A DNA stretch of 64,000 bases from Actinomyces marmotae. GTDB taxonomy: Bacteria; Actinomycetota; Actinomycetes; Actinomycetales; Actinomycetaceae. The notes under the pieces are model-generated. The model ran no database searches. It was not told the DNA's origin and was given only the letters and a program-made list of their open reading frames with translations. The position numbers and the translations under genes are program-made. Position 1 is the stretch's first letter; every line of letters starts with the position of its first letter. The stretch lies in contig NZ_CP053642.1 of assembly GCF_013177295.1 (NCBI RefSeq), positions 1,302,001 through 1,366,000 on the forward strand, in the 5' to 3' direction. This document shows positions 34,089-42,768 of this stretch, piece by piece.

Positions 34089-35288
34089 TCAGCGCTGCCC
34101 CATGTAGGCGGCGCGCGAGTCCATGACCCGGTCGAGGAGAGTCCTCTCGGAGGCGGCGAAATCGCTCACCGAGTGGCCCTCCATGGCGCCCTGGCGGAGA
34201 TTGGCCAGTTGGACGGAGGCGGCCTGGAAGTCTCGCATGGCGCGCTTGGCGCCCGGGCCGCGCCTCCTGGCCCACCGGCGGGCGGCTCTGCGCCCAGCGG
34301 AGGTGGTGAGCATCGTGACCTCGGCCTCGTGGTACCAGCCGGACTGCCCGTACTCGCGCAGCCTCGCGCGTATCCGGAGCCGCTCACGCCAGCGCAGCAC
34401 CAGGACGAGGGCGATGGCGGCGACGAACAGGGGGACCTCGACGATGAAGTAGAGCATGAGGTCGCTTGACAGCGCGCCGTTCCAGAAGGCGTGGAGGCAG
34501 ATCGCCCCGGCCAGGCCCATCGGGGTGAGCCACAGCCAGGCCAGGCGCGAGCGCATCCGGGCCGAGGCGCCGATCGCCACGCCGGTACAGGCGGTGAACA
34601 TGATGTGCGCGAAGGGCGACATGATGCCGCGCAGCACGAAGGTGCGGGCGAGGTTGTCCTGGTTCTGCAGGAAGTAGAGGATGTTCTCGGAGAAGGCGAA
34701 TCCGGCGGCCACGACGGCCGCGTAGACGATGCCGTCGACGGCGCCGTTGAAGGAGTGCCGCGCGAGCAGGAAGATGAGGAGCACGCCCAGTCCCTTGGTG
34801 CTCTCCTCCACGAGGGGCGCGGTGATGACGGCGCTGACGTACCGGAAGTCGTTGGTGGCGCCGGCCAGGAGCATGGTGGCGCTCGTGTTGGCGACGAGGG
34901 AGACCGCCGTGGACACGCCCACTCCCCACAGGAATGCCAGCAGCAGCATTCCGAGCGGCTCGGGCTCCCAGCGGTCGATCCACCACACGGTGGTCAGCAC
35001 GATGGTCAGGGGGACGAGCGCCAGGAGGGTCATCTGCAGGAGGCTGGAGCCGCTGGAGGCGATGGAGGCCAGCACGTAGAGCATGATGCCCGCGCCGATG
35101 ACGCCGGCCACCACGAGCAGTCCGACGACGACGCGGCGACGGCGGACGCGGCGCATGGCGACGGGATCGGCCCAGTCGGGGGCGGCGGAGGAGGCGAAGA
35201 CGTCCTCGCGGTGGGTGGGGCGGGGGGCCCAGGCCGAGCGCCGGTAGCCCGCGCGCGGCGCCCACCCCGAACTTCCGGGCGCGGTCAT
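34089..35288 (-). CDS. PrsW-family intramembrane metalloprotease
   Basis: This 399-residue multi-pass membrane protein has about eight to nine helices between residues 55 and 305. The PrsW motifs are present: PLVEESTKGLG (the EE motif), GFAFSENILYF and, in later helices, PFAHIMFTACTG and AICLHAFWNG with the metal-binding His residues. PrsW proteins cut anti-sigma factors or other membrane proteins. The tail beyond the last helix (about 310-399) is soluble and basic. It overlaps the LemA-like gene by four bases. The target is unknown and no sigma/anti-sigma pair is nearby. Confidence 0.87.
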   Translation of the reverse strand: MTAPGSSGWAPRAGYRRSAWAPRPTHREDVFASSAAPDWADPVAMRRVRRRRVVVGLLVVAGVIGAGIMLYVLASIASSGSSLLQMTLLALVPLTIVLTTVWWIDRWEPEPLGMLLLAFLWGVGVSTAVSLVANTSATMLLAGATNDFRYVSAVITAPLVEESTKGLGVLLIFLLARHSFNGAVDGIVYAAVVAAGFAFSENILYFLQNQDNLARTFVLRGIMSPFAHIMFTACTGVAIGASARMRSRLAWLWLTPMGLAGAICLHAFWNGALSSDLMLYFIVEVPLFVAAIALVLVLRWRERLRIRARLREYGQSGWYHEAEVTMLTTSAGRRAARRWARRRGPGAKRAMRDFQAASVQLANLRQGAMEGHSVSDFAASERTLLDRVMDSRAAYMGQR

Positions 35289-35926
35289 GCTGCCTCCTGA
35301 TCAGGGGATGGCTCGGCATCGTCGTCGATGTCGAAGGCGCTGGGCATCGGGGCGTGCCCGGCCAGGCGCAGCAGGCGCACCACGGGGGTGGAGCGGAGTC
35401 TGCGGGCCTCGGCGACATGCGTGTTGTGGAAACGGCGGGCCAGGACGACGCGCGCGCTGGCGCGCTCCAGGCGGCCGACGGCGTCCACTCCCATCTCGGT
35501 GGCGCGCAGCTCGGCCCTGGCCTCGCCGTCGACGGCGGTGCGGATGACCCGGGAGAGGTCGGATTCGACTCCGGCCCGGGAGCGCCCCGCACTGCCCTGG
35601 GGAGGCTCGGCGGGGGCCGCCCTCCTGCCCGCGGTATCGAGGGGGTCGAGGCCGTCGGGGACGATCGGGGTCTCGCAGTCGAGGGCCTCATGGGCGGCGC
35701 GCTGGAGGAGCATCGCCGAGGCGGCGTCGAGCAGCCCCGTCGAGGCGAGGTCGACCGCGGCCTGCGCCCGGTAGGCCAGGTGCTTCTCGAGGGTGGCGCG
35801 CGCGCCGAGGACCTGCCGGTGGAGGCGGTCGACCCTCACGGCGATCGCGTAGAGCCTCCAGCCGAGGAGCAGCAGGAGGACAAGAGCGACGATGACCGCT
35901 AGGAGGATGGGGTCGAGCCCGTTCAT
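35285..35926 (-). CDS. LemA-like single-pass membrane protein
   Basis: This 213-residue protein starts with a membrane helix (LLAVIVALVLLLLLGWRLYA), followed by RVDRLHRQVLGARATLEKHL and a helical bundle that ends ARRFHNTHVAEARRLRSTPVVRLLRLAG. The two helical signatures and their spacing resemble LemA proteins, though similarity is too low to be sure. Its end overlaps the PrsW gene by four bases and it follows pimA by ten bases, so it belongs to the pgsA-patA-pimA operon. Confidence 0.55.
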   Translation of the reverse strand: MNGLDPILLAVIVALVLLLLLGWRLYAIAVRVDRLHRQVLGARATLEKHLAYRAQAAVDLASTGLLDAASAMLLQRAAHEALDCETPIVPDGLDPLDTAGRRAAPAEPPQGSAGRSRAGVESDLSRVIRTAVDGEARAELRATEMGVDAVGRLERASARVVLARRFHNTHVAEARRLRSTPVVRLLRLAGHAPMPSAFDIDDDAEPSPDQEAA

Positions 35927-35936
35927 GTGGATCCTC

Positions 35937-37118
35937 TCAATCGTCGAGCGCGTCCCGCAGGCGCCCGAGCGCGGTGCGCTGCCCCGGGGCGACGGTGACG
36001 CGGGTGTGGGCGGTGGACAGCGCCATGTCGTAGACGTCGAGGACGGCGTCGGTCACCCGCGCCCAGTCGTAGCGGCCGACGGCCTCGGTGGCGGCGTGGC
36101 GACGGGCCTCAGCAGCCTCGGCCCGGGTGAGGACGTCGATGATGGCCCGGGCGAGGTCGGCGCTGTCGCCATTGGTGAACAGTGAGCCGAGCCGCCCGCC
36201 CTGGAGGACGTCGGAGAAGGCGGTGAGATCGGAGGCGATGACCCGGGTGCCGGCGGCCATGGCCTCGACGAGCACAATGCCGAAAGACTCCCCGCCGGTC
36301 TGCGGGGCGACGTAGCAGGTCGCCGAGGCGAGCATGGCGGCCTTGTCTTCGTCGCTCACCCCGCCGAGGAAGGTGACGGCGCCCCCGAACCGGGCGAGCT
36401 CGCGCCGCTGGTCATCGGCCTGACCGCGACCGGCGATGAGAAAGCGCGCGCCCGGGACCGCATCGAGGACGGCGGGGATGGCGCCGGCGAGCACGGCCAG
36501 CCCCTTGCGGGGCTCATCGAGCCTTCCGAGGAAGGAGATGGTCGGGGCCCCGGGGGCGCCCGCGAAGCGCGGGTCGTCCTTGGGGGCGGAGGCGAAGGGG
36601 GCGACGTTGACGCCGTTGGGAATGACGACGGCGTCGCCGCCGTGGTACTGGATGAGGGTGCGCCGGGCCTCCTCGGACACGGCGATGCGCGCGGTGATGC
36701 GCTCCATGAGGGGGGTGGCCATCGGGGAGAGCAGCCCCCGGGCCAGCGAGCGGTCCATAGCGGCGTGGAAGGTGCCCACGACCGGGCACGTGGCCGACTG
36801 GAGGGCGAGCATCCCGATGCTCGGCGTGATCGGCTCGTGGATGTGGAGCAGGTCGTACTGGCCGTCGGCCAGCCAGCGCCGCACCCGGCGGGCCACGCGC
36901 GCCCCGAAGCTGAGGCGGGCCACGGATCCGTTGTAGGGGATGGCGACAGAATCCCCGGCGGAGGTCATCCAGTCGGGCAACTCGATGTCCTCCGAGGCGG
37001 GCGCCAGCGCGCCGACGTCGTATCCCCGGTTGATGAGCTCGGTGGAAAGGTCCATGACATGGGCCTGGACCCCTCCGTGGGCGTCCATGGAATAAGGGCA
37101 GACGAGTCCGATCCTCAT
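35937..37118 (-). CDS. pimA: Phosphatidyl-myo-inositol mannosyltransferase PimA
   Basis: This 393-residue GT4-family enzyme transfers mannose from GDP-mannose to phosphatidylinositol on the cytoplasmic face, the first step of PIM synthesis. MRIGLVCPYSMDAHGGVQAHV is the typical opening, the two Rossmann halves meet near residue 190, FLGRLDEPRKGL begins the C-terminal half and ESFGIVLVEAMAAG is the EX7E donor-binding motif. The ATG at 37118 has GGAGG upstream and overlaps the acyltransferase stop. Its place between pgsA and acyltransferase genes confirms the pathway. Confidence 0.94.
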   Translation of the reverse strand: MRIGLVCPYSMDAHGGVQAHVMDLSTELINRGYDVGALAPASEDIELPDWMTSAGDSVAIPYNGSVARLSFGARVARRVRRWLADGQYDLLHIHEPITPSIGMLALQSATCPVVGTFHAAMDRSLARGLLSPMATPLMERITARIAVSEEARRTLIQYHGGDAVVIPNGVNVAPFASAPKDDPRFAGAPGAPTISFLGRLDEPRKGLAVLAGAIPAVLDAVPGARFLIAGRGQADDQRRELARFGGAVTFLGGVSDEDKAAMLASATCYVAPQTGGESFGIVLVEAMAAGTRVIASDLTAFSDVLQGGRLGSLFTNGDSADLARAIIDVLTRAEAAEARRHAATEAVGRYDWARVTDAVLDVYDMALSTAHTRVTVAPGQRTALGRLRDALDD

Positions 37119-38116
37119 GCGGGTTCCTCCTGCTCCCGGGCGTGGCGCCTGGCCAGGCGCTCGTGGTCCAGATCGGCGTCGTAGACGGGTTGGAGCATAT
37201 GCCAGTCCTCGGGATGGGCGGCGAGGCCGGGGGCCAGCGCCGCCACCCACGCCCTCGTCCAGGCGGTGATGAGCGCGCGGGCATCGTCGTCGCCCCGGAC
37301 CCCCTGCCGGCCCTGGGGGGCGGGCACCTTGACGAGGGTGAGGACGATGCCCCAGCGCGCCCCGGCGCGGCGACGGCGCTCGCCGCTGAGGCGCTCGTAG
37401 TGGATGGTGGTCGCGTACAAGGGTGCTCCGAGGCGGTGCGCCAGGGCGGCGGGCCCGGCAGCCACGCGGATCGTGTGGCCGAGGAGGTCGGCCTCGATGC
37501 CCGCCGATGACAGGTCCCTGTCGGCCAGGAGGGCGACGAGGTGGCGCTGCTCGGCGGCAGCGGCGGCGAGCGGCTCGAAGACCCGTTCGCCGTGGCTCTG
37601 CCCGATGACGCGCATGCCGAGGGAGGAGCGGAAGCTGACGAACTGGTCGAAGAGATCGGCGGGCCTCAGGCGCTCGGCGACGGTGAGCACGCCGGCGAAC
37701 TCGGACGAGGCCCAGGCGCCGGCCAGGTCCCAGTTGCCCATGTGGGCGAGGGCCAGGACGACGCTGCCGCGCTGGAGGTCCTCGCGCAGCGTGGGGGGCA
37801 GGTCGGCCCGGACACGGGCGCGGATGCGCTCTTGGCCGGCGCCGGGCAAGGCGAAGGCCTCATAGAAGTAGCGCATGTAGGAGCGCATCCCGGCGCGGGA
37901 CAGCGCGCGGATGCGGCGCCGCGGGGTGCCGGCGGGCATGATCCTGGCCAGGTTGCGCTCGAGCTGGCCCACCCCGCCGCGGGCGGGCAGCACGCGCTGG
38001 CGGGCCCACAGCGCGTCACCGGCGGCGTGGGCGAGGGCGTAGCCAAGGCCGGTGGGCAGGCGCCCGGCGCCCCGCCAGGCGAGGCGGTAGGCGTCCTCGA
38101 CGCGGGGCCGCCTCAC
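37115..38116 (-). CDS. patA: Phosphatidylinositol mannoside acyltransferase (PatA-like)
   Basis: This 333-residue protein of the lipid A biosynthesis acyltransferase family has the catalytic HX4D as AHMGNWDLAGAW. A later LVALLADRDLSSAGIEADLLG and GHTIRVAAGPAALAHR match the family too. In actinobacteria this enzyme acylates the mannose of PIM. The GTG at 38116 overlaps the pgsA stop as GTGA, and its own stop overlaps pimA by four bases. Confidence 0.9.
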   Translation of the reverse strand: MRRPRVEDAYRLAWRGAGRLPTGLGYALAHAAGDALWARQRVLPARGGVGQLERNLARIMPAGTPRRRIRALSRAGMRSYMRYFYEAFALPGAGQERIRARVRADLPPTLREDLQRGSVVLALAHMGNWDLAGAWASSEFAGVLTVAERLRPADLFDQFVSFRSSLGMRVIGQSHGERVFEPLAAAAAEQRHLVALLADRDLSSAGIEADLLGHTIRVAAGPAALAHRLGAPLYATTIHYERLSGERRRRAGARWGIVLTLVKVPAPQGRQGVRGDDDARALITAWTRAWVAALAPGLAAHPEDWHMLQPVYDADLDHERLARRHAREQEEPA

Positions 38117-38763
38117 CCGGCGGCTCCCGCCCTGCCGCCCGCGGGCACTCCGGCGAGCTGGGCCCGAACGGTGAGGACCCTCTGGATCACGGTGATGAAA
38201 GAGGCGGTGACGACGAGCGCGAGCCCCGCGGTGATAACCCACTGGGGCGCGCCCAGGCCCACGGCGAACGCGGCCAGGCCGATGGCAACGAGGCGGTCGG
38301 TGCGCTCGGCGATGCCCACGGAGGCCCTAGCGCCCACAGACTCGGCCCGGGCGCGGGCGTAGGGAACGGCCGCGCCGAGCACGACCGCCGCCAACGCCAG
38401 GGCGATCGTCCAGGTCCTCAAGGGCCCGGGGGCCAGGTGCGTGGCGGCCCACATGGCGAGCGAGCCGAAGACGGCACCATCGGCGAGTCGGTCCATGGTG
38501 GAGTCGAGGAAGGCCCCGAAGGCGGAGGAGGTGCCCGTGGCGCGGGCGAGGATCCCATCGAAGGAGTCGGCCACGAGCAGGCAGGTCAGCAGGATGGGGC
38601 CGAGGATGAAACGGCCCTGGGGGATAGTGAGGACGGCTGCGGCGATAGAGGCGATGGTCCCCGCCACGGTGAGCATGTTGGGGGTGATCCCGGCCTTGGC
38701 CAGGAGCATGGCCGGCTTGGTGAACAGGGCCTTGGTCAGGCCTCTGCCGTGATTTCCGAGCAT
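38113..38763 (-). CDS. pgsA: Phosphatidylinositol phosphate synthase (CDP-alcohol phosphatidyltransferase)
   Basis: This 216-residue membrane enzyme has the CDP-alcohol motif DSFDGILAR followed by GAFLDSTMD (about 66-91). It joins CDP-diacylglycerol to inositol phosphate. Six hydrophobic helices are visible. The ATG at 38763 starts MLGNHGRGLTKALFTKPAM, typical of the family; the open frame above it has no homology. It is the first of three overlapping PIM genes. Confidence 0.92.
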   Translation of the reverse strand: MLGNHGRGLTKALFTKPAMLLAKAGITPNMLTVAGTIASIAAAVLTIPQGRFILGPILLTCLLVADSFDGILARATGTSSAFGAFLDSTMDRLADGAVFGSLAMWAATHLAPGPLRTWTIALALAAVVLGAAVPYARARAESVGARASVGIAERTDRLVAIGLAAFAVGLGAPQWVITAGLALVVTASFITVIQRVLTVRAQLAGVPAGGRAGAAG

Positions 38764-38819
38764 GGGCTGCCTCGTGTCTCGTCTCAGTCGGGTATGGGAT
38801 CGCCGGCGCCGCGCGCCGG

Positions 38820-39422
38820 TCAGGGCTCGCGGGGCGTGGCGGGCGCGGAGTCCCAGGCACCGGCGATCATGTCGCGCTGGTCCCCCAGGAGCTGTGGGAC
38901 GGGCTTGGCGCGCCCGATGATCGGCATGAAGTTCGCGTCGCCGGTCCAGCGGGGCACGACGTGCTGGTGCAGGTGCGCGGCGATGCCCGCTCCTCCGGTC
39001 TCCCCGGCGTTCATGCCGAGGTTGAACCCCTGCGGGCGGCACACGGCGCGCAGGACCTCCATGGAGCGGGCGGAGAGCTGGATGATCTCCAGGCGCTCGG
39101 CGTCGGAGGCCTCGGTCAGTTCCGAAATGTGCCGGTAGGGGCAGACGAGGAGGTGCCCGGTGTTGTAGGGGTAGAGGTTCATGATGACGTAGGCGCGCTC
39201 GCCGCGGTGGACGATAAGCGCGTCCTCATCGCCCCGCCCGGGGGCGGCGCAGAAGGGGCACTGGCCGGGCGTGGAGTCCTTGGGCTTGTCGGCCCCGCCG
39301 ATGTACACCATGCGGTGCGGCGTCCACAGCCGCTGGAAGGACTCCGGCGCCCCCTCGTGATAGGGCGGATCCTCGATCGAGGCGCGCCCGATGGGCGCCA
39401 TCGGGGCGGCGTCGTCAGTCAT
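38820..39422 (-). CDS. HIT-family nucleotide hydrolase/phosphorylase
   Basis: This 200-residue protein has the histidine triad [10 protein letters not shown] (about residues 147-156) and CPFCAAP near residue 55, as in actinobacterial Ap4A phosphorylase-like HIT proteins. [13 protein letters not shown] is a further family mark. It probably breaks dinucleoside polyphosphates. It starts eight bases inside the end of thrS and precedes pgsA by 56 bases. The order thrS-HIT-pgsA is conserved in actinobacteria. Confidence 0.92.
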   Translation of the reverse strand: MTDDAAPMAPIGRASIEDPPYHEGAPESFQRLWTPHRMVYIGGADKPKDSTPGQCPFCAAPGRGDEDALIVHRGERAYVIMNLYPYNTGHLLVCPYRHISELTEASDAERLEIIQLSARSMEVLRAVCRPQGFNLGMNAGETGGAGIAAHLHQHVVPRWTGDANFMPIIGRAKPVPQLLGDQRDMIAGAWDSAPATPREP

Positions 39423-41472
39423 GGGCTATAAGCCTCTCGTCAGCGGGGTCGTTGAGGCGCTCGGCGATGACGCGGCGGATGTGGGCGACGGCCTCGTCCA
39501 CGGGCACGCCGTTGACCTGGTCACCGCCCCTAAAGCGGAAGGAAACGGCGCCGGCCTCGGCGTCCTCGCCTCCCGCGATGAGAGTGAAGGGGATCTTGTC
39601 CTTGGCGGCGTTGCGGATCTTCTTGCCGAAGCGGTCGTTGGAGTGATCGACCTCGACGCGCACCCCGGCGGCGCGCAGCGTCGCGGCCACGCCGTCGACA
39701 TACTCGTCGAAGGCCTCGGCCACGGGGATGAGGCGCGCCTGGACCGGGGACAGCCAGGCGGGGAAGGCGCCGGCGTAGTGCTCGGTGAGCACGCCGATGA
39801 AGCGCTCCACGCTGCCGAGCTTGGCCGAGTGCAGCATGATGGGGCGCTGGTGGGTGCCGTCGGCGGCGGTGTACTCCAGGTCGAAGCGCTCGGGCTGGTT
39901 GAAGTCGTACTGGACGGTGGACATCTGCCAGGTGCGACCGATGGCGTCCTTGACCTGCACGGAGACCTTCGGGCCGTAGAAGGCGGCGCCGCCGGGGTCG
40001 GGAACAACCTCCAGCCCGGAGGCCTCGCAGGCCTCGGCCAGGGCCTGGGTGGCGGTGGACCAGTCCTCGTCGGAGCCGATGAACTTGTCCTTCTTGGCGC
40101 CGTCCTCGTCGCGGGTGGACAGCTCAAGGTAGAAGTCGGTCAGGCCGAAGTCCTCGAGGATGGAGATGAAGAAGGCGATCTGCGCCTTGATCTCCTCGGC
40201 CGCCTGCTCGGTGGTGCAGTAGGTGTGGGAGTCGTCCTGGGTGAAGCCGCGCATGCGGGTCAGGCCGTGCACAACGCCGGACTTCTCATAGCGGTAGTCG
40301 TGCCCCATCTCGAAGAAGCGCAGCGGGAGCTCGCGGTAGGAGCGGCCGCGGGAGCGGAAGATGAGGTTGTGCATGGGGCAGTTCATGGCCTTGAGGTAGT
40401 ACTCCTGACCGGCCTTGATAATGGCGCCCGTCTCGTCGCGCTCCTCGTCGGCGAGCATGGGCGGGAACATGGTGTCCGCGTAGTAGGGCAGGTGGCCCGA
40501 GGTGTGGAAGAGCCCGCTCTTGGAGATCTCGGGGGTGTGGACGAAGTCGAAGCCGTACTGGCGGTGCCGCTCGATGACGTGGCTCTCGATCTCGTGGCGC
40601 AGCATCGCCCCCTTGGGGTGGAAGACGACGAGGCCGGGGCCGATCTCCTCGGGGAAGGAGAAGAGGTCGAGCTCGGCGCCGAGCTTGCGGTGGTCGCGCC
40701 GCTCGGCCTCCTTGACGCGCTCCTGGTAGGCGGTCAGGTCCTCCTTGGAGGCCCAGGCGGTGCCGTAGATGCGCTGGAGGGAGTCACCGGACTGATCACC
40801 CTTCCAGTAGGCCGAGGAGGATTTGGTCAGGGCGAAGCCATTGCCGATCAGCTTGGTGGTGGGCAGATGAGGGCCGCGGCACAGGTCCTTCCAGGCGACG
40901 GTGCCGTCACGGCGGACATTGTCGTACATGGTCAGGCCGCCCGCCCCCACCTCAACGGAGGCGGACTCGGCGCCGGCCCCCTTGGTGGTGATGAGCTCGA
41001 GCTTGTAGGGCTGGTCGGCGAGCTCGGCGCGGCCCTGCGCCTCGGAGATGTCGCGGCGCACGAAGCGCTGGCCCTCCTTGACGATGCGCTTCATGCGCTT
41101 CTCGATGTCGCGCATGAGCTCAGGGGTGACGGCGTCGATCCCCCCGAAATCGTAGTAGAAGCCGTCGGTGATGAAGGGGCCGATGCCGAGGTTGACGTCG
41201 GGGAACATCTCCTGGACGGCCTGGGCCATGACGTGGGTGGCGCTGTGGCGCAGGATGGCCAGGCCGTCCTCGGAGTCCAGGGTGATGGGCTCGACGACGG
41301 CGCCCACGGGGATCTCGCGCGCGAGGTCCCAGGGCTCGCCGTCCACGCGCATGGCGACGACACCGTGACGGGCCTCCTCGGCGAAGAGCTCGGTGCCCGT
41401 CGTCCCCGCCTCGATGGCGCGGGTGGCGCCGTCGATGGTCACGTCGATGGTCTGCGGGATCTGGGAGGGCAC
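39415..41472 (-). CDS. thrS: Threonine--tRNA ligase
   Basis: This 685-residue class II synthetase begins with a TGS domain (about 1-65), then the editing/SAD domain with [11 protein letters not shown] and the zinc ligands of the second HxxxH/Cys set ([24 protein letters not shown]). The catalytic core (about 260-560) shows [23 protein letters not shown] and [13 protein letters not shown], and the anticodon domain closes the protein. The length is normal. Its gene opens the leftward pgsA-pimA transcript. No T-box-like leader is visible. Confidence 0.97.
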   Translation of the reverse strand: MPSQIPQTIDVTIDGATRAIEAGTTGTELFAEEARHGVVAMRVDGEPWDLAREIPVGAVVEPITLDSEDGLAILRHSATHVMAQAVQEMFPDVNLGIGPFITDGFYYDFGGIDAVTPELMRDIEKRMKRIVKEGQRFVRRDISEAQGRAELADQPYKLELITTKGAGAESASVEVGAGGLTMYDNVRRDGTVAWKDLCRGPHLPTTKLIGNGFALTKSSSAYWKGDQSGDSLQRIYGTAWASKEDLTAYQERVKEAERRDHRKLGAELDLFSFPEEIGPGLVVFHPKGAMLRHEIESHVIERHRQYGFDFVHTPEISKSGLFHTSGHLPYYADTMFPPMLADEERDETGAIIKAGQEYYLKAMNCPMHNLIFRSRGRSYRELPLRFFEMGHDYRYEKSGVVHGLTRMRGFTQDDSHTYCTTEQAAEEIKAQIAFFISILEDFGLTDFYLELSTRDEDGAKKDKFIGSDEDWSTATQALAEACEASGLEVVPDPGGAAFYGPKVSVQVKDAIGRTWQMSTVQYDFNQPERFDLEYTAADGTHQRPIMLHSAKLGSVERFIGVLTEHYAGAFPAWLSPVQARLIPVAEAFDEYVDGVAATLRAAGVRVEVDHSNDRFGKKIRNAAKDKIPFTLIAGGEDAEAGAVSFRFRGGDQVNGVPVDEAVAHIRRVIAERLNDPADERLIAHD

Positions 41473-41549
41473 TGCGGTCTCCTTGGGTCGGGTGAGAGCG
41501 GGGCGCGCCGCCGGCGCACGCGGTGCAGTCTACTCAGACTGACCAGTGC

Positions 41550-41597
41550 CGCTGAGCGCCGTTCGGCGCTGCTCAGCGCGGCCCGGTTGCCCGGGCC
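41550..41597 (-). terminator. Two adjacent hairpins after the FemAB gene
   Basis: GGCCCGG (41580-41586) and CCGGGCC (41591-41597) form a 7-bp stem with loop TTGC. Just beyond it, CGCTGAG-type arms at about 41550-41580 form a second, bulged hairpin. They lie between the FemAB stop and thrS and probably end the FemAB transcript. Confidence 0.5.
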
Positions 41598-41626
41598 CTC
41601 CGCGCCCCAGCGCCTTTCAGCGCCCC

Positions 41627-42694
41627 TTAATGCCGCCCGAGGCGATCACGCAGGGCCTTGTAGGCGCCCCTGCCGGTCTTGGCGGCGCGCAGCGCGGCGT
41701 ACATGGCCTGGTTGACGGGCACGTCCCAGGCGCCGTCGACCTCGGTGGGATGCTTGGCGTAGCGCTTCTTGTACATGCCGACCTGGTAGAGCTCGGGCAC
41801 GCGGGGCGAGTCGGCGCCCATGAGGTCCAGGCCGCGGTAGCCCTCCTCGGCCAGGGTCCGCGCGGCCCACCAGTCGAGGGCCTCGGCGCCGCGGAAGCCG
41901 CGGGACTCGGTGGAGGACGCCCCGTAGTAGGCGGTGGCGTCCTTGCCGGAGGTGGTGATGAGGTCCCAGCAGTGCGGGACGCCGTCGCGGCGCAGCACGA
42001 AGAGCCGGGCGTGCTCGGGACCGAGCGAGGTGAGCATGGACCAGTAGACGTCGGCGGGGTGGGGGCGGAAGCCGTCGCGGCGGGCGGTCTCGGCGAGGAC
42101 CTCGTAGATGGCGGCGAACTCGCCGCGCTCCAAGCCCGTCTCGTCACTGATGGCGCAGCCGGCCTCCTCCGCCACGCGCTGGGCCCGCTTGACGGCGCGG
42201 CGCCCGTCCTTGGGCATGGCGGCAGCGATGGCGTCGGGCGTGCGCGGTGTGAGGTCGATGACGAAGGTGCGGTCGTAGGTGATGGTGTTGAGCAACTCGT
42301 GGAGGTCCGGGGCGTTGTAGCGGGCGTGCATGCGCAGGAAGGGGATCGCGCGGTCGCGACGGCGGATTTCGGCGCGCAGGAGCTCGCGCAGGTGGGCCTC
42401 TCGCTCGGGGGACTGCTCCTTGAGCCAGGTGGGGCCGTGCTTGGCCCACAGGAAGGGGCGGCCGCCGATGGTGTCGGCGTAGATGGCGATGGCGGCCACG
42501 GGCTTGCCGTCCTCGCCGGCGTAGAGGTAGCGGCCCCACAGGGCGTGGCCCTGGGAGGCCTCGTAGCGCTCCCAGGCCTCGGTCTGCTCGATGCCCACCG
42601 GCGTGTTGCCGATGGCCAGGCGCATCTCGCGCCCATCGACCCTCCTGAGGGTCTCGGGGCGCCCGGTGGCGGAGTGATCGTTACTGGTCATCAT
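41627..42694 (-). CDS. FemAB-family peptidoglycan aminoacyltransferase
   Basis: This 355-residue protein has the FemAB/FemX double-GNAT pattern: GRYLYAGEDGKPVAAIAIYAD, GPTWLKEQ, DLTPRTPDAIAAAMPKDGRRAVKRAQ, then ATAYYGASSTESR and the C-terminal LDLMGADSPRVPELYQVGMYKKRY. FemAB enzymes use aminoacyl-tRNA to add L-amino acids to the stem peptide of lipid II. It has GAGGAG just ahead of the ATG. It lies 74 bases after a D-aspartate-ligase-like gene, so the two may build one cross-bridge. The amino acid added is unknown. Confidence 0.85.
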   Translation of the reverse strand: MMTSNDHSATGRPETLRRVDGREMRLAIGNTPVGIEQTEAWERYEASQGHALWGRYLYAGEDGKPVAAIAIYADTIGGRPFLWAKHGPTWLKEQSPEREAHLRELLRAEIRRRDRAIPFLRMHARYNAPDLHELLNTITYDRTFVIDLTPRTPDAIAAAMPKDGRRAVKRAQRVAEEAGCAISDETGLERGEFAAIYEVLAETARRDGFRPHPADVYWSMLTSLGPEHARLFVLRRDGVPHCWDLITTSGKDATAYYGASSTESRGFRGAEALDWWAARTLAEEGYRGLDLMGADSPRVPELYQVGMYKKRYAKHPTEVDGAWDVPVNQAMYAALRAAKTGRGAYKALRDRLGRH

Positions 42695-42768
42695 CGTGCT
42701 CCTCGCGCTGGGTTGACAGGGGTCCGGGTGGGGGCCGCGACGCTGGGCGGGGTGCCGGGCGGCGCGCG

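Noticed and set aside
41473..41620. T-box leader of thrS
   Set aside because: There is no T-box sequence or specifier-loop pattern; the hairpins fit an ordinary terminator of the upstream gene.
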